The position numbers and the translations under genes are program-made. A stretch of 64,000 bases of DNA. Source: Fimenecus sp045595185. GTDB taxonomy: Bacteria; Bacillota; Clostridia; Oscillospirales; Acutalibacteraceae. The notes under the pieces are model-generated. The model did not search any database. It was not told the DNA's origin and was given only the letters and a program-made list of their open reading frames with translations. The DNA is taken from contig JAZNZX010000044.1 in assembly GCA_045595185.1 (NCBI GenBank), positions 1 through 64,000 of the forward strand. Reading direction: 5' to 3'. Shown in pieces: positions 1-7,588 of the stretch (position 1 is the stretch's first letter; every line of letters starts with the position of its first letter).

Positions 1-108
1 AGCATAAGCTAGTAAGACCCCATATGGACTATATGGTTGATAGGCTGGAGGTGTACGCACGGTGACGTGTTTAGCTTGCCAGTACTAATAGGTCGAGGGC
101 TTGACCAT
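1..108 (+). rRNA. 23S ribosomal RNA, 3' end (partial)
   Basis: The first ~108 bases match the conserved 3' terminal region of 23S rRNA, including the segment reading GATAGGCTGGAGGTGTACG and the closing CAGTACTAATAGGTCGAGGG / CTTGACC. The gene starts outside the window. The exact 3' end is estimated from the terminal-stem sequence and may be off by a few bases. It is followed by two tRNA genes and then 5S rRNA on the same strand, so this is the distal part of an rRNA operon. Confidence 0.93.
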
Positions 109-191
109 TATGCTTGGTTTAAACAGTACAATTTCTCAAAATGATGACAATATTCATCACTTCCCCTTTGTTCAGTTTTCAGGGTGTATAA

Positions 192-267
192 GCACCTTTA
201 GCTCAGTTGGTAGAGCACCTGACTCTTAATCAGGGTGTCCAGGGTTCGAGTCCCTGAAGGTGTACCA
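192..267 (+). tRNA. tRNA-Lys (anticodon CTT)
   Basis: A complete 76-nt cloverleaf with encoded CCA. The acceptor stem GCACCTT pairs with AAGGTGT, the T arm holds GGTTCGAGTCC, and the anticodon stem CCTGA/TCAGG encloses the loop CTCTTAA, giving anticodon CTT for lysine AAG codons. It lies between 23S and 5S rRNA and is probably cut from the rRNA precursor. Confidence 0.97.
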
Positions 268-277
268 CGTCAGATTT

Positions 278-353
278 GGCCCGTTGGTCAAGTGGCCTAA
301 GACTCCGGCCTCTCACGCCGGCAACACGAGTTCGAATCTCGTACGGGTCACCA
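278..353 (+). tRNA. tRNA-Glu (anticodon CTC)
   Basis: A complete 76-nt cloverleaf with encoded CCA. The anticodon stem CCGGC/GCCGG encloses loop CTCTCAC, giving anticodon CTC for glutamate GAG codons; the T arm reads GAGTTCGAATCTC. It begins 10 nt after tRNA-Lys and is part of the same rRNA operon, upstream of 5S. Confidence 0.96.
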
Positions 354-407
354 TAGACTAAAAGGTCTTTAAATATTACAAATTATCAGCTTAAAAGGTT
401 GATAAAA

Positions 408-522
<115 letters not shown>

Positions 523-530
523 ATAAATAT

Positions 531-606
531 TCCTCTATAGCTCAGTCGGTAGAGCATGCGGCTGTTAACCGCAGGGTCGTTGGTTCGAGTCCAACTGGGG
601 GAGCCA
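531..606 (+). tRNA. tRNA-Asn (anticodon GTT)
   Basis: A complete 76-nt tRNA with encoded CCA. The anticodon stem TGCGG/CCGCA encloses loop CTGTTAA, giving anticodon GTT for asparagine. It follows 5S rRNA by 8 nt and is the last gene of the rRNA operon, just before a strong terminator. Confidence 0.97.
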
Positions 607-613
607 GAAAAAG

Positions 614-641
614 AAAGACACGCGAGAGCGTGTCTTTTCTT
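614..641 (+). terminator. Intrinsic terminator of the rRNA operon
   Basis: A 10-bp perfect stem (AAAGACACGC / GCGTGTCTTT) with GAGA tetraloop followed by a T-rich run. It lies 8 nt past the tRNA-Asn CCA end. Confidence 0.9.
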
Positions 642-648
642 TTTCAAT

Positions 649-812
649 GAAATTCGTCTTTCGGCGAGTGAAATATCTGCGATATGAAATACACTTCGTG
701 TATGAAATATGCTTACGCATATGATTGTAGTGGCGAATTTTATTTCACATTTTGTCGCAAGACAAAATATTTTATAATCGTAAGATTATTTCATATTGCA
801 TAGCAATATTTC
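649..812. repeat. Multi-hairpin array 1 (GAAAT / ATTTC spacer motif)
   Basis: The motif GAAAT occurs in direct orientation at 649, 670, 686 and 704, then in inverted orientation (ATTTC) at 742, 788 and 808. Between consecutive copies lie short unrelated hairpins, for example ACACTTCGTGT, ATGCTTACGCAT, ATTTTGTCGCAAGACAAAAT and TATTGCATAGCAATA. The whole block can therefore fold as a long stem of paired motif copies from which hairpins branch. Its right edge is about 30 bp before the four-helix-bundle gene. Arrays with the same plan but different motifs lie at 13403 and 29683. Confidence 0.85.
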
Positions 813-845
813 ATTTAATGTGTTACAATGTATTTGGTGATAAAA

Positions 846-1193
846 ATGAAAGAGAATAAGCTTGTAGATTTATCAATGGATTTTGCAGTGAAGATAATGA
901 AAACATGCGATAATATTAAAGGACATTATTCAACTAACAATCAACTTGAACGTTCAGGTACAAGTATAGGTGCAAATATCCGTGAAGCAAATTATGCTCA
1001 AGGTAAAAAGGATTTTGTTTCAAAATTGCAGATTGCATTAAAAGAATGTTACGAAACAGAGTATTGGATAGAGTTGTTTGTCAAAGCTGATATTTTAGAC
1101 AGAGATGTTGCAAAAGATTTATATAATCAATGCGGAACAATTAGGAGATTATTGATTGCATCTATCAATACTGCCAAGGAGAATATGAAATGA
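846..1193 (+). CDS. Four-helix bundle protein (23S rRNA intervening-sequence protein family)
   Basis: A 115-residue protein with the family signature near its N-terminus: the stretch LVDLSMDFAVKIMKTCDNI, then LERSGTSIGANIREANYAQG and LQIALKECYETEYWIELF. Members form four-helix bundles and are encoded in some 23S rRNA intervening sequences and as free-standing genes; their molecular role is unknown. An in-frame ATG exists at 828, but GGTGA at 836-840 is spaced 5 nt from the ATG at 846, so 846 is chosen. The stop overlaps the start of the next gene by 4 nt, implying translational coupling with a methyltransferase. A hairpin array ends just upstream, and the rRNA operon lies before that. Confidence 0.9.
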   Translation: MKENKLVDLSMDFAVKIMKTCDNIKGHYSTNNQLERSGTSIGANIREANYAQGKKDFVSKLQIALKECYETEYWIELFVKADILDRDVAKDLYNQCGTIRRLLIASINTAKENMK

Positions 1194-2215
1194 TTTTTGT
1201 TGCACCGCAAAGCCACAAAGAATTGATTTTAAATAATAATGAGCTTGTTTCAATTGATGGAATAGAAAGTTACTCTGTAATTAAAGGTGTTCCCGTTTTG
1301 CTTCCTGAAAAAACAAACCCCGATTGGAGTCGTGAACTTATCGAGATTATTTTTTGGGAACATCCTGATGTAATTCCAGAAATTTATGAAGAAATTGAAA
1401 GAGATAATGTTGATGATTGGAACGAAGTTTATCTCAAATATATAAAAGAAATACACGGAACAAAAGAAAAAATTTTAAAAGCTTTTGATTCATATAAGAA
1501 AAAAGATACAGATGTTTGGATTACAGGTGATAAAAGCGGAAATATAACAAAGAAACAAATTGAAGCTTTTGAGAAATTTAATCAAAAGCGCATAGGCGAA
1601 AAAAGGACAGTTACTAAAATCAATGGGACAGGTTCTCTTTGGGATAGGTATCGTTACTTTGGTGAATTGGTTTGTAAGGAACCAACTGATAAAATATTGG
1701 AATTAGCAACAGGTGCAGGTGGTGGAACTGCTTCAGTCGCATTGTATATGTCAAATGATTGTGATTTATATACTGTTGACATAGGTTTTGACTGTCTTGG
1801 AAATGCTTTAGGTATTGCAAAATATCAAAAGAAAAATATTATTCCTGTATGTGCGAATTTTTGGTATTTACCTTTCAAAGATAAATCATTTAAAACAATT
1901 TGTACTGCTTGTGGGTTGGATGAGTCAAGAGAGATTATTGAAACTTTAAAAGAAGTCGCAAGAATATTGGCAGATAACGGTAGATTTGTTGTTATTTCAA
2001 GAAATAATGCATTTATGCGACAATACAGAATTTTAGAGCCTTTTGGATTTACAGAAAAAGAAACTATTGAAATTCTTAATGATTGCAGAATGTATAGCGA
2101 TTTGAAAAATCTCGATGAGCTTTGTAACAGTTTAGGAATGAAGCTTATATCTCGCATAGAGTATAAAGATAATGAAAATGTTTCTCATTCGGTATCGGAA
2201 TTTATTAGAAAATAA
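1190..2215 (+). CDS. Class I SAM-dependent methyltransferase
   Basis: A 341-residue protein. The SAM-binding motif I is visible as ILELATGAGGGTASVAL around residues 167-183, followed by an acidic motif (LYTVDIGFD) and a post-motif with the sequence CANFWYLPFKDKSF, typical of Methyltransf_11-like folds. The N-terminal ~130 residues lack recognisable motifs; residues 25-40 (YSVIKGVPVLLPEKT) resemble a Trm112-like beta element but without zinc cysteines. Start overlaps the four-helix-bundle stop (ATGA). Substrate is unknown; it could methylate a small molecule, protein or RNA. Confidence 0.75.
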   Translation: MIFVAPQSHKELILNNNELVSIDGIESYSVIKGVPVLLPEKTNPDWSRELIEIIFWEHPDVIPEIYEEIERDNVDDWNEVYLKYIKEIHGTKEKILKAFDSYKKKDTDVWITGDKSGNITKKQIEAFEKFNQKRIGEKRTVTKINGTGSLWDRYRYFGELVCKEPTDKILELATGAGGGTASVALYMSNDCDLYTVDIGFDCLGNALGIAKYQKKNIIPVCANFWYLPFKDKSFKTICTACGLDESREIIETLKEVARILADNGRFVVISRNNAFMRQYRILEPFGFTEKETIEILNDCRMYSDLKNLDELCNSLGMKLISRIEYKDNENVSHSVSEFIRK

Positions 2216-2246
2216 GGGTTCGAAAAGGTAAAATAAATACAGAAGA

Positions 2247-2274
2247 TTCCGTTCACGATAGTGGACGGATTTTT
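2247..2274 (+). terminator. Intrinsic terminator after the methyltransferase
   Basis: Stem CCGTTCAC / GTGGACGG with loop GATA, followed by ATTTTTTC. Confidence 0.85.
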
Positions 2275-2383
2275 TCATTACAATTTATTTGTGAAAAACT
2301 CTTGAAATTAATTTTTAATTCATTTAACCTTATTATAGGTTGTTCAAGCAATATGATTTTCTGCTTTACAGGAGGAAGTTTTG

Positions 2384-3370
2384 ATGAAGAAGGTTTTAGA
2401 TGCTTATTCAAGTAAAAACGATATAAATATAAAACAGATTGTAGCCTATAAGGATAACATTCTTGAAATTGAAGAGTATAAAGACGATTTTAAAAGGGAT
2501 GACACAATGAATGTGATGAGTGTGACGAAATCTGTAACATCATTGCTTATTGGTATTGCCATTGACCAAGGGTTGATAAACAGCGTCGATGACCTTGTGA
2601 TGGACTATTATAAGGGAATTTACACGCCTAAAAGAGGCGAGCAGACTATATTTGAGGTCACAATTAAGCATTTGCTTACAATGACAGCACCGTATAAGGG
2701 AAAAAGCGAGCCTTGGAAAAAGGTTTGCACATCAAAAGACTGGACATTGACAACGATGGATATTTTAGGTGGTCGTAAAGGTATCACAAATGAATTCAGA
2801 TACCATACTCTCGGTGTTCAAATCCTTTTGGGAATTATCAGGATTACAAGTGGTATGAATGTGCTTGATTTCGCTAATGAATATCTTTTTAAGCCTTTAG
2901 GAATTGAACCGAGAAGCAATGCAGGTTGCGAGAGTAAGGAAGACCAGTTTGAGTATTTAATGAACAAAAACGACCATGGAAAAGTTTGGTTTTTGGACCC
3001 GACAGGTATGCCGACTGCAGGTTGGGGATTATCTCTTTCTGCTTATGAAATGGCACAGATAGGCTTGATGGTGCTTAACAATGGTGTTTATAATAATACT
3101 CGTATTGTAAGTGAAAATTGGATTGAAACGATGACAAAATCCTATGTATCTACTGATGAAAAATTCGGAAATCAAGATTATGGCTTTTTGTGGTGGCTTC
3201 CACACAGAACAAGTGATGTGATTGCTGCGATTGGTGACGGTGGTAATGTTATATATATTGATAGAAAAAATCGAATTGTAGTAGCCATAACGGCACATTT
3301 TAAGCCTATGGTCTTTGATAGAGTGGAATATATTGAGAAAAACATTGTTGAAGCATTAACAGGGAGATAA
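2384..3370 (+). CDS. Serine hydrolase, class C beta-lactamase-like
   Basis: A 328-residue cytoplasmic-looking protein of the beta-lactamase/transpeptidase-like superfamily. The SxxK catalytic motif is present as SVTK in MSVTKSVTSLLIG near residue 50, and a C-terminal GDGGNVIYID segment occupies the position of the HxG/KTG strand. The middle tyrosine motif is probably the Y of YHTLGVQ. No signal peptide is visible. The ATG at 2384 is preferred over the upstream TTG at 2381 because GGAGG at 2371-2375 is 8 nt away. Likely an esterase or peptidase; the substrate cannot be told. The stop codon overlaps the left end of an inverted-repeat element. Confidence 0.8.
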   Translation: MKKVLDAYSSKNDINIKQIVAYKDNILEIEEYKDDFKRDDTMNVMSVTKSVTSLLIGIAIDQGLINSVDDLVMDYYKGIYTPKRGEQTIFEVTIKHLLTMTAPYKGKSEPWKKVCTSKDWTLTTMDILGGRKGITNEFRYHTLGVQILLGIIRITSGMNVLDFANEYLFKPLGIEPRSNAGCESKEDQFEYLMNKNDHGKVWFLDPTGMPTAGWGLSLSAYEMAQIGLMVLNNGVYNNTRIVSENWIETMTKSYVSTDEKFGNQDYGFLWWLPHRTSDVIAAIGDGGNVIYIDRKNRIVVAITAHFKPMVFDRVEYIEKNIVEALTGR

Positions 3371-3524
3371 ATTATAATTTGTCGGGATGAATAACCAATT
3401 TGGTAAGTCATTCTGAGCGTAGCGAAGAATCTCTCCAACAGTAACATATCAACCAAAAGAGATTCTTCGTCACTTCGTTCCTCAGAATGACACTAACCTT
3501 AAACATCCCTACAAACTCCAATTT
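3370..3524. repeat. MITE-like element, copy a (core type A)
   Basis: A 155-bp unit with imperfect terminal inverted repeats: left AATTATAATTT-GT-CGGGATGA and right CATCCCTACAAACTCCAATTT. The core contains inverted arms GTCATTCTGAGCGTAGCGAA... and ...TTCGTTCCTCAGAATGAC, with AGAATCTCT/AGAGATTCT inside. The first base pairs overlap the TAA of the upstream hydrolase. No open reading frame. Confidence 0.85.
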
Positions 3525-3598
3525 GTTAAACATATGTTACATAATAAAACAGTTGATAAAGTGGTGGATATTTAGTATAATTATCGCGAGGTGTTTAT

Positions 3599-4750
3599 AT
3601 GATTACTCCAACAATTAAACTCTATGAAAATGATTCATATATAAATGAATTTTCTGCGACTGTGTTTTCTTGTGAAGAAAAAGACGGTGCATATCTTCTT
3701 GTCCTTAATGAGACTGCCTTTTTCCCTGAAGGTGGTGGTCAGGATGCTGACAAGGGCAAAATAAACGATGCAGATGTCCTTGATGTGCAGATTAAGAATG
3801 ACATTATTTATCATAAGGTAAACAAAGTCTTTAATGAAAACGAAAAGGTGACCTGTACACTTGATTGGGAAACCCGCTTTTCACGAATGCAGAATCATAC
3901 AGGTGAACACATTGTTTCAGGTGTGATTCACAGTCTTTTCGGTTACAACAATGTGGGATTTCATATGAATGACACGGTGATTACACTTGATGTTGACGGA
4001 CCATTGACAGATGATGACATTAAGGCTGTTGAAATGAAGTCAAACAAAGCAATTTACGACAACAAAAGCGTAAAAGCCATTTATCCTGCAGCCGAAGAAT
4101 TGCCAGGCTACGACTATCGTAGTAAGCTTGATATTACAGAAGGTGTCCGTCTTATTGAAATTGAGGATTACGACCTTTGTGCATGCTGTGCACCGCACGT
4201 TGCAAGGACAGGTGAAATCGGAATTATCAAAATTCTGTCATATATTCCATATAAAAAGGGCACTCGAATTGAAATGATTTGTGGTTTTTTGGCACTTGAA
4301 GATTACAGAAATCTTCACAGTACAAACAAGTCGGTTATGAATATGCTTTCTGCAAAGAGATTTGAAATTGCTGACTCAGTTGACAGAATTCAGAATGAGC
4401 TTTCTGCCCAAAAAACAGAAAACAAAAAGCTTATGGCTGAAATTGCGTCGCTTAAAATGGAAAAACATGCCTTTGATAACAGCGTCTGCGTGTTTATTGA
4501 CGGTGTTTCTTATGATGAATTGAGAAACTGCTCAAATGAACTCATAGAAGAATTTGAATACTGCTATCTTTTCTCAAATACTGATGAAAATAACTATATT
4601 TATGTTGTGTCAAGCAAGGAAAACAATGTGCGTGAACAGGTGCAGAATCTCAACAAAGCCTTTAACGGTAAAGGCGGAGGACGTGACACCTACGCACAGG
4701 GTAAAATTGTAGCAGAGTCAAAAGAGGGAATTCTGGAATACCTTATGTAG
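3599..4750 (+). CDS. Alanyl-tRNA editing protein (AlaX long form with DHHA1 domain)
   Basis: A 383-residue trans-editing hydrolase that removes serine or glycine mischarged onto tRNA-Ala. The N-terminal half resembles the AlaRS editing region, with FFPEGGGQDAD near residue 42 and zinc ligands in NHTGEHIVSG (HxxxH, ~residue 101) and CACCAPHV (CxxxH, ~residue 198). A coiled-coil follows at 250-295, and a C-terminal DHHA1 domain ends with NGKGGGRDTYAQGK. This matches AlaX-L proteins. GAGGTG lies before the ATG. It is monocistronic, closed by a bidirectional terminator shared with the convergent alpha-galactosidase. Confidence 0.92.
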   Translation: MITPTIKLYENDSYINEFSATVFSCEEKDGAYLLVLNETAFFPEGGGQDADKGKINDADVLDVQIKNDIIYHKVNKVFNENEKVTCTLDWETRFSRMQNHTGEHIVSGVIHSLFGYNNVGFHMNDTVITLDVDGPLTDDDIKAVEMKSNKAIYDNKSVKAIYPAAEELPGYDYRSKLDITEGVRLIEIEDYDLCACCAPHVARTGEIGIIKILSYIPYKKGTRIEMICGFLALEDYRNLHSTNKSVMNMLSAKRFEIADSVDRIQNELSAQKTENKKLMAEIASLKMEKHAFDNSVCVFIDGVSYDELRNCSNELIEEFEYCYLFSNTDENNYIYVVSSKENNVREQVQNLNKAFNGKGGGRDTYAQGKIVAESKEGILEYLM

Positions 4751-4761
4751 AGAGAACAACA

Positions 4762-4799
4762 GAAAAAATCGGGCAAGATTTTCTTGTCCGATTTTTTGT
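4762..4799. terminator. Bidirectional terminator between alaX and the alpha-galactosidase
   Basis: Stem AAAAATCGGGCAAGA / TCTTGTCCGATTTTT with TTT loop. A-run on one side and T-run on the other allow termination from both convergent genes. Confidence 0.9.
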
Positions 4800-4800
4800 T

Positions 4801-6891
4801 CTATTTTGCTTTGATTTTTATAATTTTGTTATATCCCATACCACGAACACAAGTCGGAATACCGACATTTTTAAGGTATGAGCCACTCTTTTCCCAGTCA
4901 CGACCGTTAAGATTGAATGTGTAAACTTTGTCGTCGTCAAGGCCATAGAATTGAAGCGGAATTTCTTTTTTCATAAAGCTTGTATGTGCAGACGCAAGGA
5001 AAGCCACAGCCTCATTTTTATCTTCACTTACATAGAGATTAAAGAGAATTTCATCTTTTTTCGCATCAAGAATTCGATAAAGGTCACCGAACTGCACAAG
5101 ATGGCGGATTTCCTTGTAGAGAGTGACATTTTTCTTGCCGATTGCAAGGTCGTCTTTGCTATATTTTGTAAGATTTCCACCAACACCAAGTGAACCTTGC
5201 ATAGCAATATTGAAACGGAAATCAAGGCTCATTGGTGAGTTGTACCAGTTAATGTCAGTAACCCACGCACGCATTGTCTTTGTGGGCTTAAGATATGTGA
5301 ACCATTTCTGCATTGTCATACGGTCAATAGAGTCTGTATTGTCGCTTGTCCAGACCTGGTCAAAGTGAAGAAATGCACCGTAGTCGCTTCGTCCACCACC
5401 TGATGAACAGCTTTCAATTGCAACATCCGGATGCTTTTCTTTAAGTCTGTCAACAATGCTGTAAACAGCCTGAGTGTGTCTGTACCATAATTCCTGCGGA
5501 CAGTCGAGATTCTCGGCCCCTGTTTCGGACAATGGTCTGTTCATATCCCATTTTATGTACTTGATATTGTGATTTGTCAGCATTTCGTCCATACAGTTGA
5601 AAATGTATTCCTGAACATCCTCGCGTGTCATATTAAGCACCAACTGATGACGCAATGTATGTGCTGTTCTTGTATCATAATGATATGCCCAATCAGGATG
5701 GTTACGGAATAAATCGGAATCAGGATTGACCATTTCAGGCTCAAACCAAAGACCGAAATCCATACCTAAATTGTTGACATTTTTTATAAGCTCGTCAATG
5801 CCCTTTGGGAACTTCTTTTTATTTACGAACCAGTCACCAAGACCTGCTCTGTCGTGATTTCTTGCACCAAACCAACCATCATCCATAACGAAAAGTTCAA
5901 CGCCCATTTTGGCTGCAAGCTTTGCAAGTGCTGTCTGGTGCTTACAGTTAACATCAAATTCAGTTGCTTCCCAGGAGTTATAAAGCACAGGAAGAATTTT
6001 GTCGTTAAACTGTTTCGGAAGAACATTATTAATGGCAAAACGGTTCATCTGTCGGCTCATTTCACCAAAGCCTGCCTGTGAATAGCCACAGTAAACCATA
6101 GGGGTCACGAAGGTTTCATTTGCCTTTAAAATGTATTTGAAATCGTGGTCATTAAGTCCAAGACTTATTCTTGTTGTGTAGAAAAGGTCGCGAGTGCAAA
6201 GCACCTTGAAATTTCCGCTGTATGCAAGTGTACCGAAATAAACGTCACCGTTGTTTTCATCGGCATTCTGGTACGCTATAAAATACGGTGACTGATTATG
6301 TCCTGATGTACCTCGTTTACTGTCGAAAACAAGAGCACCACCCTGAAGCTCTGACTCTGTTTCAACATATTCACCGCCCCAACTGCCATTTGTGTTTTTA
6401 AAGGTGTAAGGATAAACAGACGGTAATGTAAGCTCGGCAGAAAACACTCTGTCAACTGTGATGTCCTCGTCACCTGTATTTGTGATTTCTGCCCAACGAG
6501 TAATAATATCGCCATTATCCTGAATTTTGTATTTAAGTGCAATCTGCAAAGGGTAAACTTTATCACGAAGTTTGAATGTAAGAGTGTTTTCTTCTGCTTC
6601 TGCACCTACGAACTCAAGTTCGATTTCACGACACTTGTCAGGAAATTGTACCTTTAAATTGCTTTCGCGATACATTATACCGCCAAAAACAGAAAATTCC
6701 TGTTTCGCCATATCAAGGCTTGTATGGTTGGAATTTTCGTCCCAAATATCCTTTGCTTCATAGTCATTTATATTACACTTTTTACCCCAATGAATGTGTC
6801 GGTTATTACCACGACCGTCAACACCAAGCACATAATGGGTGTTTTTTGTTTCAAGGACAAAAATATTGTCATTGAGTATATGTATTGCCAT
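4801..6891 (-). CDS. Alpha-galactosidase, glycoside hydrolase family 36
   Basis: A 696-residue retaining alpha-galactosidase releasing terminal galactose from raffinose-family sugars or galactomannan. The N-terminal beta-sandwich precedes a (beta/alpha)8 barrel. The catalytic nucleophile is the Asp of IKWDMNRPLSE near residue 449; the acid/base is the Asp of WTSDNTDSIDR near residue 518; ESCSSGGGRSD carries the conserved GH36 CSSGG loop. No signal peptide, so it acts on imported oligosaccharides. An open frame extends further upstream, but the ATG at 6891 (MAIHIL) is preceded by GGGGGGAAACATT, so it is the real start. It starts 19 nt after the XRE regulator stop and is probably its operon partner. 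Confidence 0.93.
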   Translation of the reverse strand: MAIHILNDNIFVLETKNTHYVLGVDGRGNNRHIHWGKKCNINDYEAKDIWDENSNHTSLDMAKQEFSVFGGIMYRESNLKVQFPDKCREIELEFVGAEAEENTLTFKLRDKVYPLQIALKYKIQDNGDIITRWAEITNTGDEDITVDRVFSAELTLPSVYPYTFKNTNGSWGGEYVETESELQGGALVFDSKRGTSGHNQSPYFIAYQNADENNGDVYFGTLAYSGNFKVLCTRDLFYTTRISLGLNDHDFKYILKANETFVTPMVYCGYSQAGFGEMSRQMNRFAINNVLPKQFNDKILPVLYNSWEATEFDVNCKHQTALAKLAAKMGVELFVMDDGWFGARNHDRAGLGDWFVNKKKFPKGIDELIKNVNNLGMDFGLWFEPEMVNPDSDLFRNHPDWAYHYDTRTAHTLRHQLVLNMTREDVQEYIFNCMDEMLTNHNIKYIKWDMNRPLSETGAENLDCPQELWYRHTQAVYSIVDRLKEKHPDVAIESCSSGGGRSDYGAFLHFDQVWTSDNTDSIDRMTMQKWFTYLKPTKTMRAWVTDINWYNSPMSLDFRFNIAMQGSLGVGGNLTKYSKDDLAIGKKNVTLYKEIRHLVQFGDLYRILDAKKDEILFNLYVSEDKNEAVAFLASAHTSFMKKEIPLQFYGLDDDKVYTFNLNGRDWEKSGSYLKNVGIPTCVRGMGYNKIIKIKAK

Positions 6892-6910
6892 AATGTTTCC
6901 CCCCAAGTAT

Positions 6911-7129
6911 TTATTTGTTTGTTTTTGGATTGTTTGTTCTGCCAAGAATATAGTCAGCAGATACTCCATAAAAATCGCACAGTTCATATAACATCTCTAT
7001 GGGCAGACTTCTTTCATTTCGCTCATATCTGCTATATACGGTTTGTGATGTTTTAAGATATTCCGCAACCTGTGTCTGGCTTAAATCCTTATCTTCACGC
7101 AGACTACGGATTCTTTCAGCTGTTTTCAT
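6911..7129 (-). CDS. XRE-family HTH transcriptional regulator
   Basis: A 72-residue protein consisting almost only of a Cro/CI helix-turn-helix: MKTAERIRSLREDKDLSQTQ, then VAEYLKTSQTVYSRYERNER with the QxxYSRYE recognition helix, and a C-terminal YGVSADYILGR. The longer open frame starts at 7192, but the ATG at 7129 has AAGTGAT upstream and matches the family start. It is co-directional with and upstream of the alpha-galactosidase gene, which it likely regulates. Two 17-bp direct repeats lie upstream. Confidence 0.88.
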   Translation of the reverse strand: MKTAERIRSLREDKDLSQTQVAEYLKTSQTVYSRYERNERSLPIEMLYELCDFYGVSADYILGRTNNPKTNK

Positions 7130-7160
7130 ATTTATCACTTCCCGAAAAAATAATATCATA

Positions 7161-7205
7161 ATATCAAATGGTACTATTGGTTTTAATATCAAACGGTGTT
7201 ATAAT
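7161..7205. promoter_or_regulatory. Paired direct repeats (putative XRE operator) with a + strand promoter
   Basis: Two copies of ATATCAAAyGGTryTAT at 7161-7177 and 7186-7202, 25 bp apart, lie between the XRE gene and the rightward small gene. A + strand sigma-A-like promoter overlaps them: TTGGTT at 7177-7182, 17 bp, TATAAT at 7200-7205. Repeat position and spacing suit an operator for the neighbouring regulator; binding is inference. Confidence 0.6.
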
Positions 7206-7237
7206 TGACATATATTATTAGGCCAGGAGGCTTAAAT

Positions 7238-7351
7238 ATGTCAAATGTAATAGAAAAGTTGTATGAGGGAAAACTTGAACCGTTGAGGTCTATAGGTAAA
7301 AGTAACGGAGAAATGCAATACAACAAAGAACTATTGATGCTCAAATTATAA
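7238..7351 (+). pseudogene. Truncated DUF6809-like gene, 37 residues, ended by an inverted-repeat element
   Basis: A short frame with its own promoter (TATAAT at 7200) and RBS (AGGAGG at 7225-7230) encodes MSNVIEKLYEGKLEPLRSIG and 17 further residues. The start resembles DUF6809 proteins, which are usually 80-90 residues. The frame runs into the left terminal repeat of a MITE-like element, whose sequence supplies the TAA at 7349-7351. The remainder of the gene is not seen after the element, so it looks truncated. It may still be translated as a small peptide. Confidence 0.45.
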
Positions 7352-7525
7352 TTTATCGGGATGAACAACCAATTTGGTAAGTCATTCTGAGCGTAGCGAA
7401 GAGTCTCTCGCATTTCATCAGTCGCCCTGATTGAAACGAAGGGTCTGTTAAAATAGGACAGAGATTCTTCGTCACTTTGTTCCTCAGAATGACACTAACC
7501 TTAAACATCCCTACAAACTTCAATT
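7344..7525. repeat. MITE-like element, copy b (core type A)
   Basis: The left end AATTATAATTT-AT-CGGGATGA and the right end CATCCCTACAAACTTCAATT bracket a core with GTCATTCTGAGCGTAGCGAA and CAGAATGAC arms plus an extra CCCTGATTGAAACGAAGGGT segment. The left end truncates the small gene at 7238. Confidence 0.85.
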
Positions 7526-7535
7526 GTTCTAAATA

Positions 7536-7580
7536 AAAAGGAGTTGCAAAAAAACTTAATTTTTTACAGCTCCTTTGAGT
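7536..7580 (-). terminator. Terminator of the secreted protein gene
   Basis: Read on the minus strand, AAAGGAGCTG pairs imperfectly with CAACTCCTTT and ends in TTTTT. It lies directly after the stop of the gene at 7589-8680. Confidence 0.65.
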
Positions 7581-7588
7581 ATATATAA

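Noticed and set aside
649..812. Hairpin array considered as a CRISPR array
   Set aside because: The repeated motif is only 5-8 bp, changes orientation halfway, and the intervening units are palindromes; no cas genes are present.
3178..3456. Minus-strand open frame across the end of the serine hydrolase and the MITE
   Set aside because: It merges antisense coding sequence with repeat DNA; no RBS and no family resemblance.
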